Positions 1 to 12,589 of a stretch of 64,000 bases of DNA are shown here, one piece after another. The DNA comes from Hanleya hanleyi (Eukaryota > Mollusca > Polyplacophora > Lepidopleurida > Hanleyidae). The translations under genes and the position numbers were made by a program. The stretch is from assembly GCA_036873755.1 (NCBI GenBank), contig JAVTVY010019468.1, forward strand, positions 1-64,000. Reading direction: 5' to 3'. Each line of letters starts with the position of its first letter. The first letter of the stretch is position 1. A model generated the notes under the pieces. It was not told where the DNA came from and did no database searches. It saw only the letters and a program-made list of their open reading frames with translations.

Positions 1-1257
1 CTCTGGCCCATTGACGTCATGAGCTAGTTGTCACGTGAACATCACTCGGCCGCTCATTGGTTAAACCATAAAGATGGCGGCTCCTTCATTCAACACATCT
101 GGTTATTTTCCCAATGTTTGGGAGTATTTTTCTTCGTTAGAAAGAATCTCAAAAATAGGAAAAAAATATTTTTGGGCACAGTTTGGATTGTTCTTTCAGT
201 CGCAGTTTACGTTTGCCAAATGTTGTCTATTCCTTTAAAGAAACACCACAGTCGACGTATTGTGGCCTTTCATTGTCGAACGGTATGGGCATTTAATATG
301 GGGACTCTAATTTACGAAAACGTCCGTTTTTCTGAACTGACCTGCACAAACTATTCGGAAGTGGTCAGTTTTGTCATCATGTACGGCTGTCCGTATGTCC
401 GTCCGTCCGTCCGTTACCGCGATATCTACAGAACCATTTCATGCATGGCAACCAAACTTGTTACATCTATTTATCTTCACATAAATCAGAAGCCTATCGA
501 AAATGAGTCATCTCGGACAATATTTTGCAGAGTTATGCCCCTTTTTACAAATAGAAATCCATTTATGATTTGTTATTGTGATAATTTCAGAACCGTTCCA
601 TATACAACATCCTAACTTGATACAGTTGTTTCTCTTGACCTGAACTAGATGCCTATCGAAAATGAGTCGTGTCAGAAAGTATTTTGCAGAGTTATGCCCC
701 TTGTCTAATAAAATCCACTAATTCCTATGTTAAGTTACAAAATTTATTCACGACATGATTTGTAGTTTTACTTTTTTGTTTTGCTAACAACCTAACCTAA
801 CAACACTTTTTAGTTGCCACACGTCATTTTATATTCCCACCGCTTAAATGTTTCCCCAAATTTGGCTCTCTTCTAATGATTTCCATTTCAGCAATTTTAG
901 TTGTGTTTACCAAGATATGACAAACGTATATCTATAGTGTATGTATTTATTCCAGAAACAAATTAATTTAAGGGGAGGAAAACTTTTTTTTTTTTTCAAA
1001 GAAAGTACACTTACAATACCAGGGGTAAATATTTCTTCCCACATGCCAATCAATTGGTAGAAACACCCTTACATTATAATAGCTGGGGTTCAGAGCCGAG
1101 GGGCTTCGATAGCGCAGCTTCATGTTCACGACTGCGATATTCACTTCCGGTCACGAATACTTAGGAAACTTACCGTATATTAATACAGGAGACTTTCCTG
1201 AGTGTGTACAATACAAGATGGTTGATGCGTTATGTTTGACTTCCTTCTTACATGTAG
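1..1257. other. ABCE1 intron (3' part), no gene
   Basis: This is intron sequence upstream of the first ABCE1 exon in the window. It holds a diverged repeat: the phrase 'cctatcgaaaatgagtc' followed by 'ttttgcagagttatgcccc' occurs near 490-545 and again near 650-705, after a short run of 'gtccgtccgtcc' at about 390-412. The long plus frame at 28-615 lies in this repeat and has no recognisable domain. The intron ends with the acceptor AG at 1256-1257. Confidence 0.6.
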
Positions 1258-1400
1258 GTACAACATCTATCAGGAGGTGAGTTACAGAGAGTGGCCTTGA
1301 CCTTGTGCCTGGGTAAACCTGCCGATGTCTACCTGATTGATGAACCCTCAGCCTACCTGGACTCTGAACAGCGTCTCCATGCTGCAAAGGTCATCAAAAG
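1258..1400 (+). CDS. ABCE1: ABCE1 (RLI1) exon: second ATPase domain, signature and Walker B
   Basis: This is an internal coding exon of ABCE1, the conserved ABC-family ATPase that splits ribosomes after termination. The translation starts [14 protein letters not shown] and contains the ABC signature LSGGE and the Walker B and D-loop string [13 protein letters not shown] of the second nucleotide-binding domain. It ends at VIKR, with the last codon split (AG at the exon end). Acceptor AG is at 1256-1257 and donor GT at 1401-1402. The next exon (12467) restores the frame with G. Upstream exons, which would encode the iron-sulfur domain and first ATPase domain, lie outside the window. Sequence identity to known ABCE1 is very high and all catalytic residues visible here are intact, so the host gene looks functional. 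This repeat-filled locus is therefore real single-copy genic DNA. Confidence 0.97.
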
Positions 1401-3495
1401 GTCAGCAGGTCAATGTCTTCTAATATGTAAAATTCAGGGGTTTTTCTAGCCAATTTTTCATCGTGGTAATCCCGATGAAAAATTTTGAAAATTGAGTTTT
1501 GGAAGATTTTTGTAAATTGAGTTTTCCTCAACAAATTCAGTTTCTCTTATTTTTCAATATTGGGGGCGCTTGCGCGCGAATTTTTTTTGAATTTTACTGA
1601 TATTTCCTCGCCCATATCATTGTGTAGTTGTATCTAAATAAAGTTATTTTAATCCTTGAATCTTGTCCGAGTTCGCGATTCGACGTCTGTTGTCATTGTT
1701 GTTCACTGGCGCACTGTGACTCTCCGCACAAAAGATGATACTGACAGTTTGAACGAATGGTGCATAGGAGAACCTTTGATAGGAGAGTGTTGGGCAGTAT
1801 CGTGCTTATTCATTGGACAGGTGGTTCATGTCAAGAGTTCATGTCCAATGAAATACAGCGTTACGAAGATTGCCAAATCCCATCTTCCCAATATTGCTGA
1901 CGTCATCAGTAAATGTGCAGGATTCAGTCTGACAGGATCGTTCGTCAGGCAGTTAAATTATTGCAGCAAACGATGTTGATGTGATATTTTACAGCTAGCT
2001 ACCACCCGAAACAGAATAAAACTTGTGCACTATAGACATAATGTACAAAATATAAGAATGCTTTGACTGCAATGACTAATGAACTGCAAAACCGTGGGCA
2101 AAGAAATTAGACACGAAAATTGAGTGGCCCGGGCTTTGCAACAACAACAACAACGAAATGCATCTGACGATCTCCTCTCCATGAAAAATTACCACTTTCA
2201 AGGTAAAAAAATCAACAATCTTGGGTTGTTGATTCTCCTTTAAGTATAACTGAAAGGCATAGTATCATTTGATTGGATTTTCAAACAGAATACTTGATAG
2301 ACATCGTTTTGTTTTCTCTTCTTCCAGGAAATATTGAAGGTATCATATTTTGTGTATTCATTATGGGGGTGCCCATATATTTTACATAACTAAATGTCAG
2401 CTAGATATAAGGCTGCAGATATCCTTGAAAAATAACAAACTACATCTTGCATACAGAATTTCGACAAAGTTAATCATGCAGTCATATTTATTTCATGTTA
2501 GCTAACAATTGTAAACAACTATTCCTGAAAAAACCCCAGCTATCTTTTGTAGTACTGAGTATGAAGCAGGCCGCTGAAGCCAGATAATATCTTTGTCAGG
2601 GCAGCACATTCCAAATGTTAGGTACTAAGTTATTGATGCCCGAGTGTCGGCCACCAGTGAAAAAATTATTCGCAGGCTTGGAATTTTTTTCAGTTATCCC
2701 TATGAAAATGTTTACATACGGTAATCCTCCTAATTCAATCACAGGAAGTTCATTTTTGTCTGGATCGCCACCGCGTAGCGGTGTCGACCAGACTATGCTG
2801 CCACTCACGAAATATCTGAAAATGTGTACGTGCACTATAATGCAATGACCCTGACTTGACATGTAACAATCCGCCAGTGATTTTCACTTTGTGTTTGTCA
2901 TATATCAGGGTATCAACCAGAAAGTGAAGAAAAAAACCAGTCGTAATCGTTCCATGTTAACTAGAAATAAAACGAAATCTGAATTTGAGTGTATTTCATA
3001 TTCATTCTTCGCCCAGGCATTGCTTGTATCCGTGGACAATTTTTTGTTCTTTGCATTATCTGGTTCCGCGCAATCGGCTCAAACCCGGTTCTCAGTGCCC
3101 ACTATAGCTAACTCATGCCAGCGCTGTGCTGTCACCGTAGACTGTTGTAAATGTAAATTGATGACCTGGTAATATGGTAAGCTGCTCACCTCGTGGTGTT
3201 TGCCGTCTCTGCGGTTTTGCGTCTGTCTGAGTTTGCGGTAAGTCAGATTACTTATAAAATATATGCCTGGTGTTTATAGTTCGTAATTTGTTTGTTGACA
3301 ACGATGGCGTTGGAGAGACAATTTGTGCGAAAATCCCTGTCAATGTTGCTGTGTTCGCCGAGCAGACGTTGCAAATCTTGTTGCTCGATCCTTGATCTGA
3401 GTGACGCACTTGACAGGTTCAGGTTCTGGGATTATGAAGACCCCAGTTTTCAACACTCGTAGTCACGTTCTTTCCCGTGAAGTCGGCGTTCGTTA
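1401..3495. other. ABCE1 intron, unclassified
   Basis: Intron sequence between two ABCE1 exons. I see short AT-rich and simple-sequence patches, for example (CAA)n near 2141-2155, but no gene and no element with clear ends. The frames at 2596-2862 and 2615-2848 lie opposite each other and look like chance frames. Confidence 0.5.
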
Positions 3496-4525
3496 GGCCT
3501 CTGTTAATTAATCTTTAGCTTCTCATGACCCGCCCGCATGTTTTTTGGTCGTAACAATAATTACGCATTGTTTTAATTATTTGGCATTTTTTGCTGCAAA
3601 AAAAAATGTGCAGAAAAAGGCAACGGTCGAAATAACGCATGCCTACCTGCCGCCGGCAAGTGAATTTTTCCGGCGACGGGTTGCAAAAAAATCTGCCTGT
3701 CGCATGCGGCAAGTAGGATTTCGTCCAACAAAAACGATAAAATGCGACCAGTTTTCGTAAATACCTTTTTGAAGACTAGATATATCTGAAGGAATGGACA
3801 ATCCAAGAAATAATCCATTGAAAATTTATTTCAAGCTGATCTTTGGCCATTGCTGTTGGTGTTCTGTGTCAACATTTCCCGCGACAAGTTACTTCCGGTT
3901 GCGCGTCGTCTTGCGCGGTAGTCCGGTGCATGCAAAAGTCGGACTTGTTGCATGCAAAAGTCGGACCTGTTACGAAACGGAATTGGACTGGGTTTTTTCA
4001 GTTCGTTTCGATGGTAAATAATATTGTTGGCTTCTTTTCTTGGACTTCTGTTCACAAGCTGACGTTTTTCTATGCAGACATTTCAGTTAATTGATAATTC
4101 CAACGGGACTCTGGTGGTTGATTCTAATTTATTGGAAGCAGCAATTTTACAAGGGGAGACTATTGATAAATATAACTAAATTTTGTTGGGATACTGGTTA
4201 ACTCCTCTCAAATTTTCCTTCTTTAAAAAGGGTGTTACTTGAATATAAATTCTATGATATAATGTCACAGGTGCCATTTAAATTTCACATGATTTAGTCA
4301 ACAACAAAGCTTTTTGCAGTTCTAATTGCAGAAATTAGGGAAATAGTTGTCTTTGAGTTGATATAAACTTTCCATTGGTGCTCGAAGTTTACCACATACA
4401 TAACTTCCTTTTTATTGCAATGTCTTAATGCAGCCAAATAATTAATAATTAATAATTACAGCATTCAGCATCATCATAATTTCCTCCCAAGGTCATGAGA
4501 AGCTAAAGATTAATTAACAGAGGCC
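3496..4525. mobile_element. Non-autonomous DNA transposon copy A (Harbinger-like)
   Basis: A 1030-bp element with near-perfect terminal inverted repeats of about 36 bp. The left end begins GGCCTCTGTTAATTAATC and the right end is its reverse complement. It is flanked by TTA on both sides (3493-3495 and 4526-4528), a 3-bp target duplication. TWA duplications with GG-starting ends fit the PIF/Harbinger group; that placement is an inference. A second copy at 15421-16453 in another ABCE1 intron matches almost throughout. No transposase domain is visible. The short frames shared by both copies are explained by recent common origin rather than by selection. The interior contains a GCATGCAAAAGTCGGAC pair repeated in tandem near 3928-3965. 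Confidence 0.88.
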
Positions 4526-5671
4526 TTACTATTTTAATGTGTACGCATACTGCATGGAATATATTTCCAGAGGAGATATGTGTCGAAGCAACAACAATAG
4601 TATTTACATTTTTCTCGTCTTGTGAACTTGACCGGATCCTGTCCAGTGCAAATTTATTTATTCTGGGCCTGGGGGACTCGGACTGCTCACCGAATATAAT
4701 TTAGTTTAAAAAAGTTTGAACAACAACAAAACTTTCCGAAAGCGGAAACAACAGAATTTTTCAGGTACCGATTTCGAAAAGTTTTGTTGTTGGTTGTGTT
4801 CAAACTTTTTCAAACTATATTATATACGCAATTATCGTGCAGCAACAACAACAGGAATTTTCGCACAAATTGTCTCTCCAGCGCTATCGTTGTCAACAAA
4901 CAAATTTACTATAAACACCATGCAGGCATATATAAGTAATCTTGGGGACTTAACGCAAACTCATGCAGCTCTTGCAAATATCTGTGCTACACAGAACTAT
5001 TAATAAAACCAGTTAATAAAACTATCCAGTCTCCTCGCGTATTTGTCATTCTGTCACAATAGAATTGCATGAATTATGAAAATCTGCTCGCAAAAACTGG
5101 TAGGAGACATTGACGCAGACGATCCACTTTTAAGCATATTACTGTAGATAGTTTCTTGCTACCATGAAGACCTGGCATATTTCGAAGTGAGCCGCCTTCA
5201 CAAATTCACTTCCTTGAAGACTAAACTCTGTGTTCCAGTTGTGATTTCCCAAACAGACTCGTCCACAACTTAGAGAAAATCTCCACATTTATCCATACAT
5301 CTGCTATCGGCTGAAACATGCCAGCTGAAATGTTTTGAAACTTTAAATCCATTATTGGCGATCCAGACATCAGTACTTTGAGTACTTTCATTCAACTTTG
5401 TTATTCAAACACAGAGAAAAGTAACATTTCCTTTCTTCATTCAAATTGAAGGAAAGTCATATAATGACAAAATGTGACACTTTGTAGCTGGTGCCATGAA
5501 GAAATGAGATTTGTGGCATCCAATTGGAAAATTTGAGAAAAACATGCCAAGAATGACATGCCAAGCTTTGGCACAGCTTTTTTTTTGCATTCTATGATTA
5601 AAACAAAATAAAACTTAAGTTTTATCATTTTTTTGATGAAAAAGGCAAAATAATTGAGTTTTATCATTTTT
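4526..5671. other. ABCE1 intron, no gene seen
   Basis: AT-rich intron DNA between two repeats. It ends in a stretch near 5634-5671 (gatgaaaaaggcaaaataattgag...) that recurs on the far side of the composite repeat near 11970-12030 and probably represents its insertion site. No coding or RNA gene was recognised. Confidence 0.5.
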
Positions 5672-6615
5672 ATACGCCCGCCAAAAGGCGGACGTATTAT
5701 GTGATGGCGGTTTCCGTCCGTCTGTCCGTGTGTCCGTCTGTCCGTCCCCCATGTCCGGTCTATATCTGGGACAGTTTTCCATCTACAGTTCTAATTTTTG
5801 GTGAGTCGATACCCTACGGGGAGACGATGTGTCGCATACCAAAATGAAGGTCAAGGTCAGAGGTCAAAGGTCACTGGCCTAAAAAACAGGAAATCACTGA
5901 AGTGTTCGTGTCCGGTCTATATCTGTGAAAGTTTTCTATCCACAGTTGCAATTTTTTGTGAGTGGATACGCTAGGTAGAGACGATGTGTCGCGTACCAAA
6001 ATTGAGGTCGAGGTCAGAGGTCAAAGGTCACTGTTGCCTAAAATCAGGAAATCATTTATCATTGACAGTTTTCTATCTACAGTTCTAATTTTTGGTGAGT
6101 GGATGCCCTAGGGGAGAACGATGTGTTGCATACGAAATGTAGGTCGAGGTCAGAGGTCAAAGGTCAGTGTGACGGAAAAATCAGGAAATCATTAAAAATT
6201 TCTAATTTTTTATGAGTGGATTCAAAAGGGGGAAATGAGGTGTCGCATACCAAAATATAGGTCAAGGTTGAAGGTCAAAGGTCACTGACCCAAAAATCAG
6301 GAAATTATTGAAAATAACATTTCTTTGTGTGAGTAGATACATTAGGGGGACACAATGTGTCACATATCAAAATGTAGGTCAAAGGTCAAGGTCAGTGTGA
6401 CCCCAAAATCATGAAATTGTTAAAAATCATGATTTTTTTAGTACATTGAGAAATTACGGGTAGCCGTTTTGTCATGTACGAAAATTTAGATCCAGGTCAA
6501 TAGTCAAGATGACTGTGACACCAGAATCAAGGTGAAAGGTCAAAGGTCACTGTGACCCGAAAATCAGGAAATTATTATAAATAACATTTTTTTTGTGTCA
6601 GTAGATACATTATGG

Positions 6616-6917
6616 CAGGGTTCGTACGGGTCCTGGAAAACCTGGAAAGTCATGGAATTTGAAAATAAAAAATCCAGGCCTGGAAAACCTGGAAAATAGA
6701 GATTTTGAGGCAAAAGTCATGGAAAAGTCATGGAAAAATAAAACGAGTGGAAATATCACCAAAGCTCAGGGTTCGTACGGTTCCTGGAAAACCTGGAAAG
6801 TCATGGAATTTGAAAATAAAAAATCCAGGCCTGGAAAACCTGGAAAATAGAGATTTTGAGGCAAAAGTCATGGAAAAGTCATGGAAAAATAAAACGAGTG
6901 GAAATATCACCAAAGCT
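6616..6917 (+). repeat. Two tandem copies of a 151-bp element terminus
   Basis: The units 6616-6766 and 6767-6917 are almost identical. Each begins CAGGGTTCGTACGG and ends 'aatatcaccaaagct'. The left end of the host element is thus present twice, giving two potential terminal sites. Confidence 0.9.
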
Positions 6918-7219
6918 GCTTTTTGCTCCGAGTTCATTCTGTGAACAAAGTTTTCGCTAAAACCGCCATCAAAGTGTCTCGAAGTCAAGTCTTGTCAGAC
7001 AGGATGCGTTCTATAGTTACGGTAATTTAAATAATTCCCCTTCCAAATTTAATTCGAGAACGGCCGATTTTCCCCCTGTCCTGATTTTTTCCATCCTTAT
7101 AAAACGAAAACGGGAGCATTTTCAATATACCCGTGAAACAATAAATTCAAACACTCCCGTTTTCGTCGTGGAGTTCGTGCCGCTGAAAGTAAAGTGGATA
7201 TGTTACTAAGAATAATTTG

Positions 7220-8080
7220 TTTATAAGGTCGTACTAAAAACTGCGCAGAACTGCGCGGAGCTTAATTTCAACTGCGCGTGGATTATTTGATGGATTTTTC
7301 TGGATTTGCTGACGAGCAGAATATTGATATAATAAAACAGACAACAAAATCCGCGAATTGCGAATCTGTAGACTATATGTCGCTTGAAACGAGAGGGAAC
7401 GAAATTCAAATGCGCGGAAATTATGTTTCTCAGCCCGGACATTAGCTTCGCTGGAATGGAATCGTTAATATTAGAGCACCTTATCCTACCTTATTCGTTA
7501 TCATTTCACTTGGAATCTTTTGATATGCTTTCTTCAACTGAGTCTTATGTGTGGAATTTCAACTGTCCGTAAGAATATATTGGCAGGTATCAATTTTGAA
7601 TGCGCGGAAATCGTGTTTCACGCCACTGAGATTCGCTTCGCTCGAACTAAGTCTGATGTGTATGAATTATATCTGTCCGAACGTAAATTGAGTATAAATT
7701 TTAACTGCGCGGAAATCGAGCCTGTAAGCAAATTTGGCATAAAGTTTAACTGCGCGGAAATCCATGGCAGCTTCACCCCACGCAGATTCTCCTGGATTGA
7801 ACTAAGTCTGATGTGTATGAATTTCAAAAGGCTTGCGTGTATGAATTTCATCTGTCCGAACGTTACTTGGTATAAATTTCAACTGCACGAAAATCGAGCT
7901 GTGAGCATATTCGGCATAAAGTTTAACTGCGCGGAAATCCATGGTAGCGTCACCCAACGCAGATTCTCTTAGATTGAACAAAGTCTGATGTGTATGAAAA
8001 GGCTTGCGTGTATGAATTTCATCTGTCCGACGTGATCTTGGTATAAATTTCAACTGCGCCGAAATCGAGCCTGTAGGCTT
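7220..8080. repeat. Tandem repeat with the core 'aactgcgcggaaat'
   Basis: The core 'aactgcgcggaaatc' and the phrases 'gtctgatgtgtatgaattt' and 'catctgtccgaacg' recur, most clearly near 7700-8080 with a period of about 178 bp (for example 'catggcagcttcacc' near 7762 and 'catggtagcgtcacc' near 7940). The frames found here on both strands are products of the repeat. It lies inside the 3.1-kb TIR element. Confidence 0.75.
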
Positions 8081-9910
8081 CTCATTAGCAGGAGGTTGGA
8101 GGCGAAAATGCCCGTCAACTGACCATTTTGAAGCACCTACTTGATCAATAGAAAGTAATTTATCGGCAATTTGAATGATATTTTCGATGTCTCATTTTCT
8201 TTAATAAACAGATGATTTGGAAGGACAAAGATATAAATGTTTCCCTCTGCTTGTCCCTGTCAGGGCTTCGGCGTAATAGTTAGTTTATGCACAACTCCTA
8301 TGTCGAGGGAGCCATTATTTGATTTCTTTAGATCTGTATGATGTCTCATACATTTTGACTGCAAAAAGGGAGTAGTCGAGTATTTCATTTGTGCTATGGG
8401 GAGATGTCAACAGACATTGATGCTGGTGTTTTATTCACTCACCAATCCAGAGAGACATTTCCATGTAATAAAATGGCGGACGTCAGTGTTTCCAACAACA
8501 TGTTAATCCAGTTTATAATCAACGAGGAATCAACTTTATGAAGCGGACGAACATAAAATATGCACCCTGATCTCATCGCTGGGTGACTGACACCTCACGA
8601 GTGACGTTGTAGACAAGTCAATGTACTATACAACCCGATCATCATTGCAGGACTTGGCTTGTACATGTGAAATTTAGACGTTTAGTTTGTATGTATTTTC
8701 AATCCTTTACATCGCTGGACATTTCATTTTTTACTTCGTGTTTGATGGATAATGAACCAAGCGTCGGCATCACGGTACAGATTTAGCCCGGAAATATGGT
8801 CGACTGACTGCAGGCACGTGTTGCAATACTGTCGGGCTATCATCCCTATTGCGGTAATGGAAACTTCCACTGACCCGGTGTTGTAACCCCACAAGGCTTC
8901 CCGACGAATTGAATTGGAAGAGTTCACTTTCAAAATAGGGAAGTAAGGCACAAAAGTTTTAAACATGCATATCGCTTTTCAACAACAACAACGTGAAGGC
9001 AGATTTTTCTTTCGTTTCGTAGACTCTATTTTCTTTGTATTTCATTCTTGAAACTTGCAACTCTGGCGGACAAATTCACGACCTACGCAAATTAATTATA
9101 ATAACATCAACAACTACACAGGGACTGTTTGAAGTTGAAGAAAAAGAAAAACATTTACGCGACAGATGGCTGATAAAAACTTTGGGGTTGGTAGCTTGTC
9201 GATGGGGAGGGCGGGTTACGCGCAACTGACATATTTTTAAGGATGGCCCCGAGTCTTTTAAATGAACTATGATAGAGATATCAAACATAATACACGGTTA
9301 TCAATAGATCACAATGACCAGGGTGAAGCAGTCCGCCATTTTGGATCTTCCGTGAAAATCAGCGTCACATATAATTCGAACACAAGCGTTTTTCTGGAAT
9401 TAGCGTGACAAATAATTTGAAAGTAGCCAATTTTTAAAGTTGCGAGTTTCATCACCGTTGTTTGTTATTGTGGGACATTTTTGATTCAATTATGTATGGC
9501 ATTTGCATATTAAAATTAGGGCATGCAGACAAATAATGGCATTGACTTCGCAGGATATCCACCACCAATGAAGAATTTCAGTGTAAAAAATCTTCACATT
9601 TCTGGGAAAGTGTGCCCGAAAAGGTCATGGAATTTCCTGAAGTTGGTCATGGAAAGTCATGGAAAAGTCATGGAATTTCAGACATCCTAAGGTGTACGAA
9701 CCCTGTTATGGGGACGTGATGTGTCGCATACCAAAATGTAGGTCAAGGTCACTGTGACCCCAAAATCGTTAAATTGTTAAAAATCATGATTTCTTGTGTC
9801 CATTGAGAAATTACGAGGAGATGGTTTGTCACTGTCACTGACTCTAAAATCAAAAAATCTTTGAAAATTACTTTGTTTTGTGTCCGTTAGATTCATTAGG
9901 GGGACATGAT

Positions 9911-11046
9911 CAGGGAGTAATCCAGAAATTATTTGGGGACGCCGGTGGGGGAGGGTCGAGGGAGGGGGGTATCCCCCCCCCCCGTCGCAGAGCGAAAATA
10001 AAAATGGAATTTGACATGCATCTAATGAAATAAACAATTATGCTCCCTGGATCAGTGTAGAGTACTATATCGAGGATTCTTGAAAATCACATCAACAACA
10101 ATAAAGCCGTATGGCAAACTTCATGTATCAATACTGTTTTGTGTTTTGTTCATTCTTTGTGGAAATTTCATTACCTATATATCAATCCGTCTTTCTCTCA
10201 TGTCCCTAAATTTGTCTATTAAGAAGTTCCATGCCTCCTCACTGAAAGTTTCCGATCCCACCAGGATGATTCTCATTAGTTTATCCAAACTGCTGGCACA
10301 TTTTCGTCGCTGTGCTGTTGTTGTACATTGTTAGGCCTAGGTGTTTCAATTTCCTGAGAATGTTCTGATTGTTCCTGGTCAGAAGTGTCCCGTTCGTCAG
10401 TTTCATTTTCGTGTGTATCGTCCACCGAAGCACCAGTTTCCGTGTCTCCGCCACGTGCACGTTTTATAAATGCAAAAGAGTTCGCTGATCAGTAGGTTTA
10501 TCGTCTATACATTTTCGACCAGTAGGTATCAGCCTTTTTATTATGGCTGAGACCAGACGCTCTTGGACGACCCATTTTATCAAAACGTGTAAACCGTGCT
10601 CTTTTATATTATACAACGACGACACCTTTTGACGATCGGTAGGCGCGCGTATAATTGTCAGACTCGAAGCGGAACCGGACTGGAGTACACTACTCTCGTC
10701 AATAATAAAACAGTGAAAGTTGTTCACTACTTGAAGTATACTTCAACCTTGAGAATGTATTTAATATACAAAACTAAACTGAAGTCGATGAGAAATAAAC
10801 GTTGTTTTTGTAAAAATCCGAGGTTTCCTGTCCGTTTTTACTGTAAATTTCAAGTCGGAGTTTTTCCATGTTCTGCTTAATTGTAGTGGCGTGTAGGCTC
10901 TAACACAGTGCTATGATGTCTGATTTACCGCGAGGCTTAGTTTGGATTTTTATTTATTTTTTTTTTTTTTCGTTTTCATTTGGGCGCGAGAGTTTGGGCG
11001 CCCATACCGGTATACCGGTAGCAAAACCTTCCTGGATTACTCCCTG
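9911..11046. mobile_element. 1.1-kb TIR element, ends CAGGGAGTAATCCAG
   Basis: The left end is CAGGGAGTAATCCAG at 9911 and the right end CTGGATTACTCCCTG finishes at 11046. The bases ATGAT lie on both sides (9906-9910 and 11047-11051). The AGGTCA repeat continues across when the element is removed ('...gacatgat' joined to 'gtgtcacattcc'). A G-run/C-run patch near 9957-9983 can form a strong hairpin close to the left end. No transposase is recognised. The duplication length could be 5 bp, or slightly longer if the terminal AT belongs to the repeat. Confidence 0.75.
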
Positions 11047-12466
11047 ATGATGTGTCACATTCCAAATTGTAGGTCAAGGCTGAACGTCAAGGTCACTGTG
11101 ACCCCCAAAATCCTGAAATTTATACAAAATCATGATTTTTTTGTGTCCATTGATACATTGACGGAAGACGAAGTGTCGTGTACCAAAATTTAGGTCACGG
11201 TAACTATGACCCCAAAATCAGGAAATCACATTTTCATATGCCTGTCGAAGACAAGGTCATGTAATGCGATGTTGCGTTCTGTCCATTCATCCATTAACAT
11301 TTGTTGTCCATGCGATATCTCTAGTTTCAACATGTTCAAGGTATGGAATGGTACCAAACTTTGAGTATACCTCACTCGCATGGCAAAGAGGAGCCATACA
11401 TTTTGAGATCAATTTGTCCAAGGTCAAGGTCACAGGCCTTCAAAACTGAATGAAGTTTAGCTGACCATATGTGTTAGGTTGGAATATTCTCTCCCCTCAT
11501 GTATATGGCATTCATCCTGTCTCCTATTTGAAACAGCTACAACTGTTGTGAAATAACAACCATACATTAGTAATTTAACGGGGAGAGGGATCCTTTATGA
11601 ACTTCATACCTCTTTATTAACTCAAGAACAAAGGTTTACTTCATCACTTTCTTCTTCCTTCATGAAAAATTATCTCGTCTGAAAGGAATCCATTTGCAAG
11701 AAAACTACTATTTTCTTGTGTTTGAATATTGTCGATTTCAGTGTGGGATATGTGAGCTCTCGGCTCTTGCTTCAAGGTCAACTAGTTACCATGAGTTAAG
11801 CTCGTTCTAGTTTATCATTCAATATAACTTGTTATATATGTTACATTCTCAGAAGCACAAAATTGTAGGCTAGCTACCAATTGGAATCGAAGCTATCAAA
11901 CAAACTTGAAATTTGGACCAATGTAATTCCAGATACACGGGCGTATATTGAAGCCCCTTGGGCTCTTGTTTTTTATGAAAAAGGCAGAGTTTCATCATTT
12001 TTTAGATGAAAAAGTAAAATAATTGAGTTTAGTGACATTAATATGCGCGCCAATGGCGCGTAAAAAAATTGAGTTTTACCATATTTGAAATTGAGTAGAT
12101 TTTTGTCTAAAAAAAACCCTGATGTTGCGGAGTCTACTCCCCCTTCCTGGCCTCCAGTCCCAAACTGATGATACAGGTCATATTACCTGTGATCAACAAG
12201 TAAGACCAAACCGAGAAGGTTTGTCAAACAAGGCCATGATGAGTTGATTTGTCTGCTTTTTGTCTGAACAAAAGTGCTGATAATACTTTCCCTCAACTGA
12301 GCTTTGTTTATACAGTCAGATAATGGAATTGATCAGGTTAATTTGGGGAAGAGAACATCTTCTAATTTTATTCAATCATAATGGTAATTGCTCTCTCCAA
12401 TTGTCTTCCTTATATTATCGCACAGAAGATTGTCTGTCACTGTTAAGGCATATTGTTTATTTTCAG

Positions 12467-12589
12467 GTTCATTCTTCATGCCAAGAAGACCGCATTTGTA
12501 GTGGAGCACGATTTCATCATGGCCACGTACCTGGCTGATCGTGTGATTGTGTTTGAAGGAGAACCCTCAATGAATGCTGTAGCCAACAC
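12467..12589 (+). CDS. ABCE1: ABCE1 exon: H-switch region
   Basis: The translation begins [18 protein letters not shown] and continues through [26 protein letters not shown] carries the switch histidine of the second ATPase domain. The acceptor is 'tattttcag' ending at 12466 and the donor is GTGAGT from 12590. The last codon is split (AC at the exon end, completed by G in the next exon). The upstream intron is about 11 kb and filled with transposons, yet the exon shows no damage. Confidence 0.97.

Larger units (their letters stand above)
6616..9705. mobile_element. 3.1-kb TIR element, ends CAGGGTTCGTAC, 6-bp TSD
   Basis: The left end is CAGGGTTCGTAC at 6616 and the right end is its exact reverse complement, GTACGAACCCTG, ending at 9705. 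TTATGG flanks both sides (6610-6615 and 9706-9711). Removing the element plus one TTATGG rejoins the AGGTCA repeat, which supports a true insertion. The left 151 bp are tandemly duplicated (6616-6766 and 6767-6917), and both termini are rich in 'ggaaagtcatgga' phrases. The interior holds the GCGCGGAAAT tandem repeat and no recognisable transposase, so the element looks non-autonomous. CAGGG ends resemble some hAT elements, but those make 8-bp duplications, so I leave the superfamily open. Confidence 0.82.
5672..11965. repeat. Composite AGGTCA-rich repeat containing two nested insertions
   Basis: The outer repeat starts at about 5672 with 'atacgcccgcc' and 'gtccgtccgtctgtccgtg' and ends at about 11965 in 'ccttgggctcttg'. 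Its body (about 5760-6610, 9712-9905, 11052-11440) is a diverged tandem repeat of roughly 110-140 bp carrying 'caaggtcaaaggtcactgtgacc' type blocks and 'aaaatcaggaaat'. Two inverted-repeat elements interrupt it, at 6616-9705 and 9911-11046. Each sits between duplicated target bases, so the continuous repeat can be followed across both insertions. The outer boundaries are approximate and the class of the outer element is unknown. Confidence 0.65.

Noticed and set aside
28..615. 195-residue open frame at the left edge
   Set aside because: It covers a dispersed repeat (the 'cctatcgaaaatgagtc' unit) and shows no domain or biased composition; a chance frame in an ABCE1 intron.
3545..4094. Short frames conserved between 3496-4525 and 15421-16453
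   Set aside because: Conservation is explained by the elements being near-identical recent copies; frames occur on both strands and carry no known domain.
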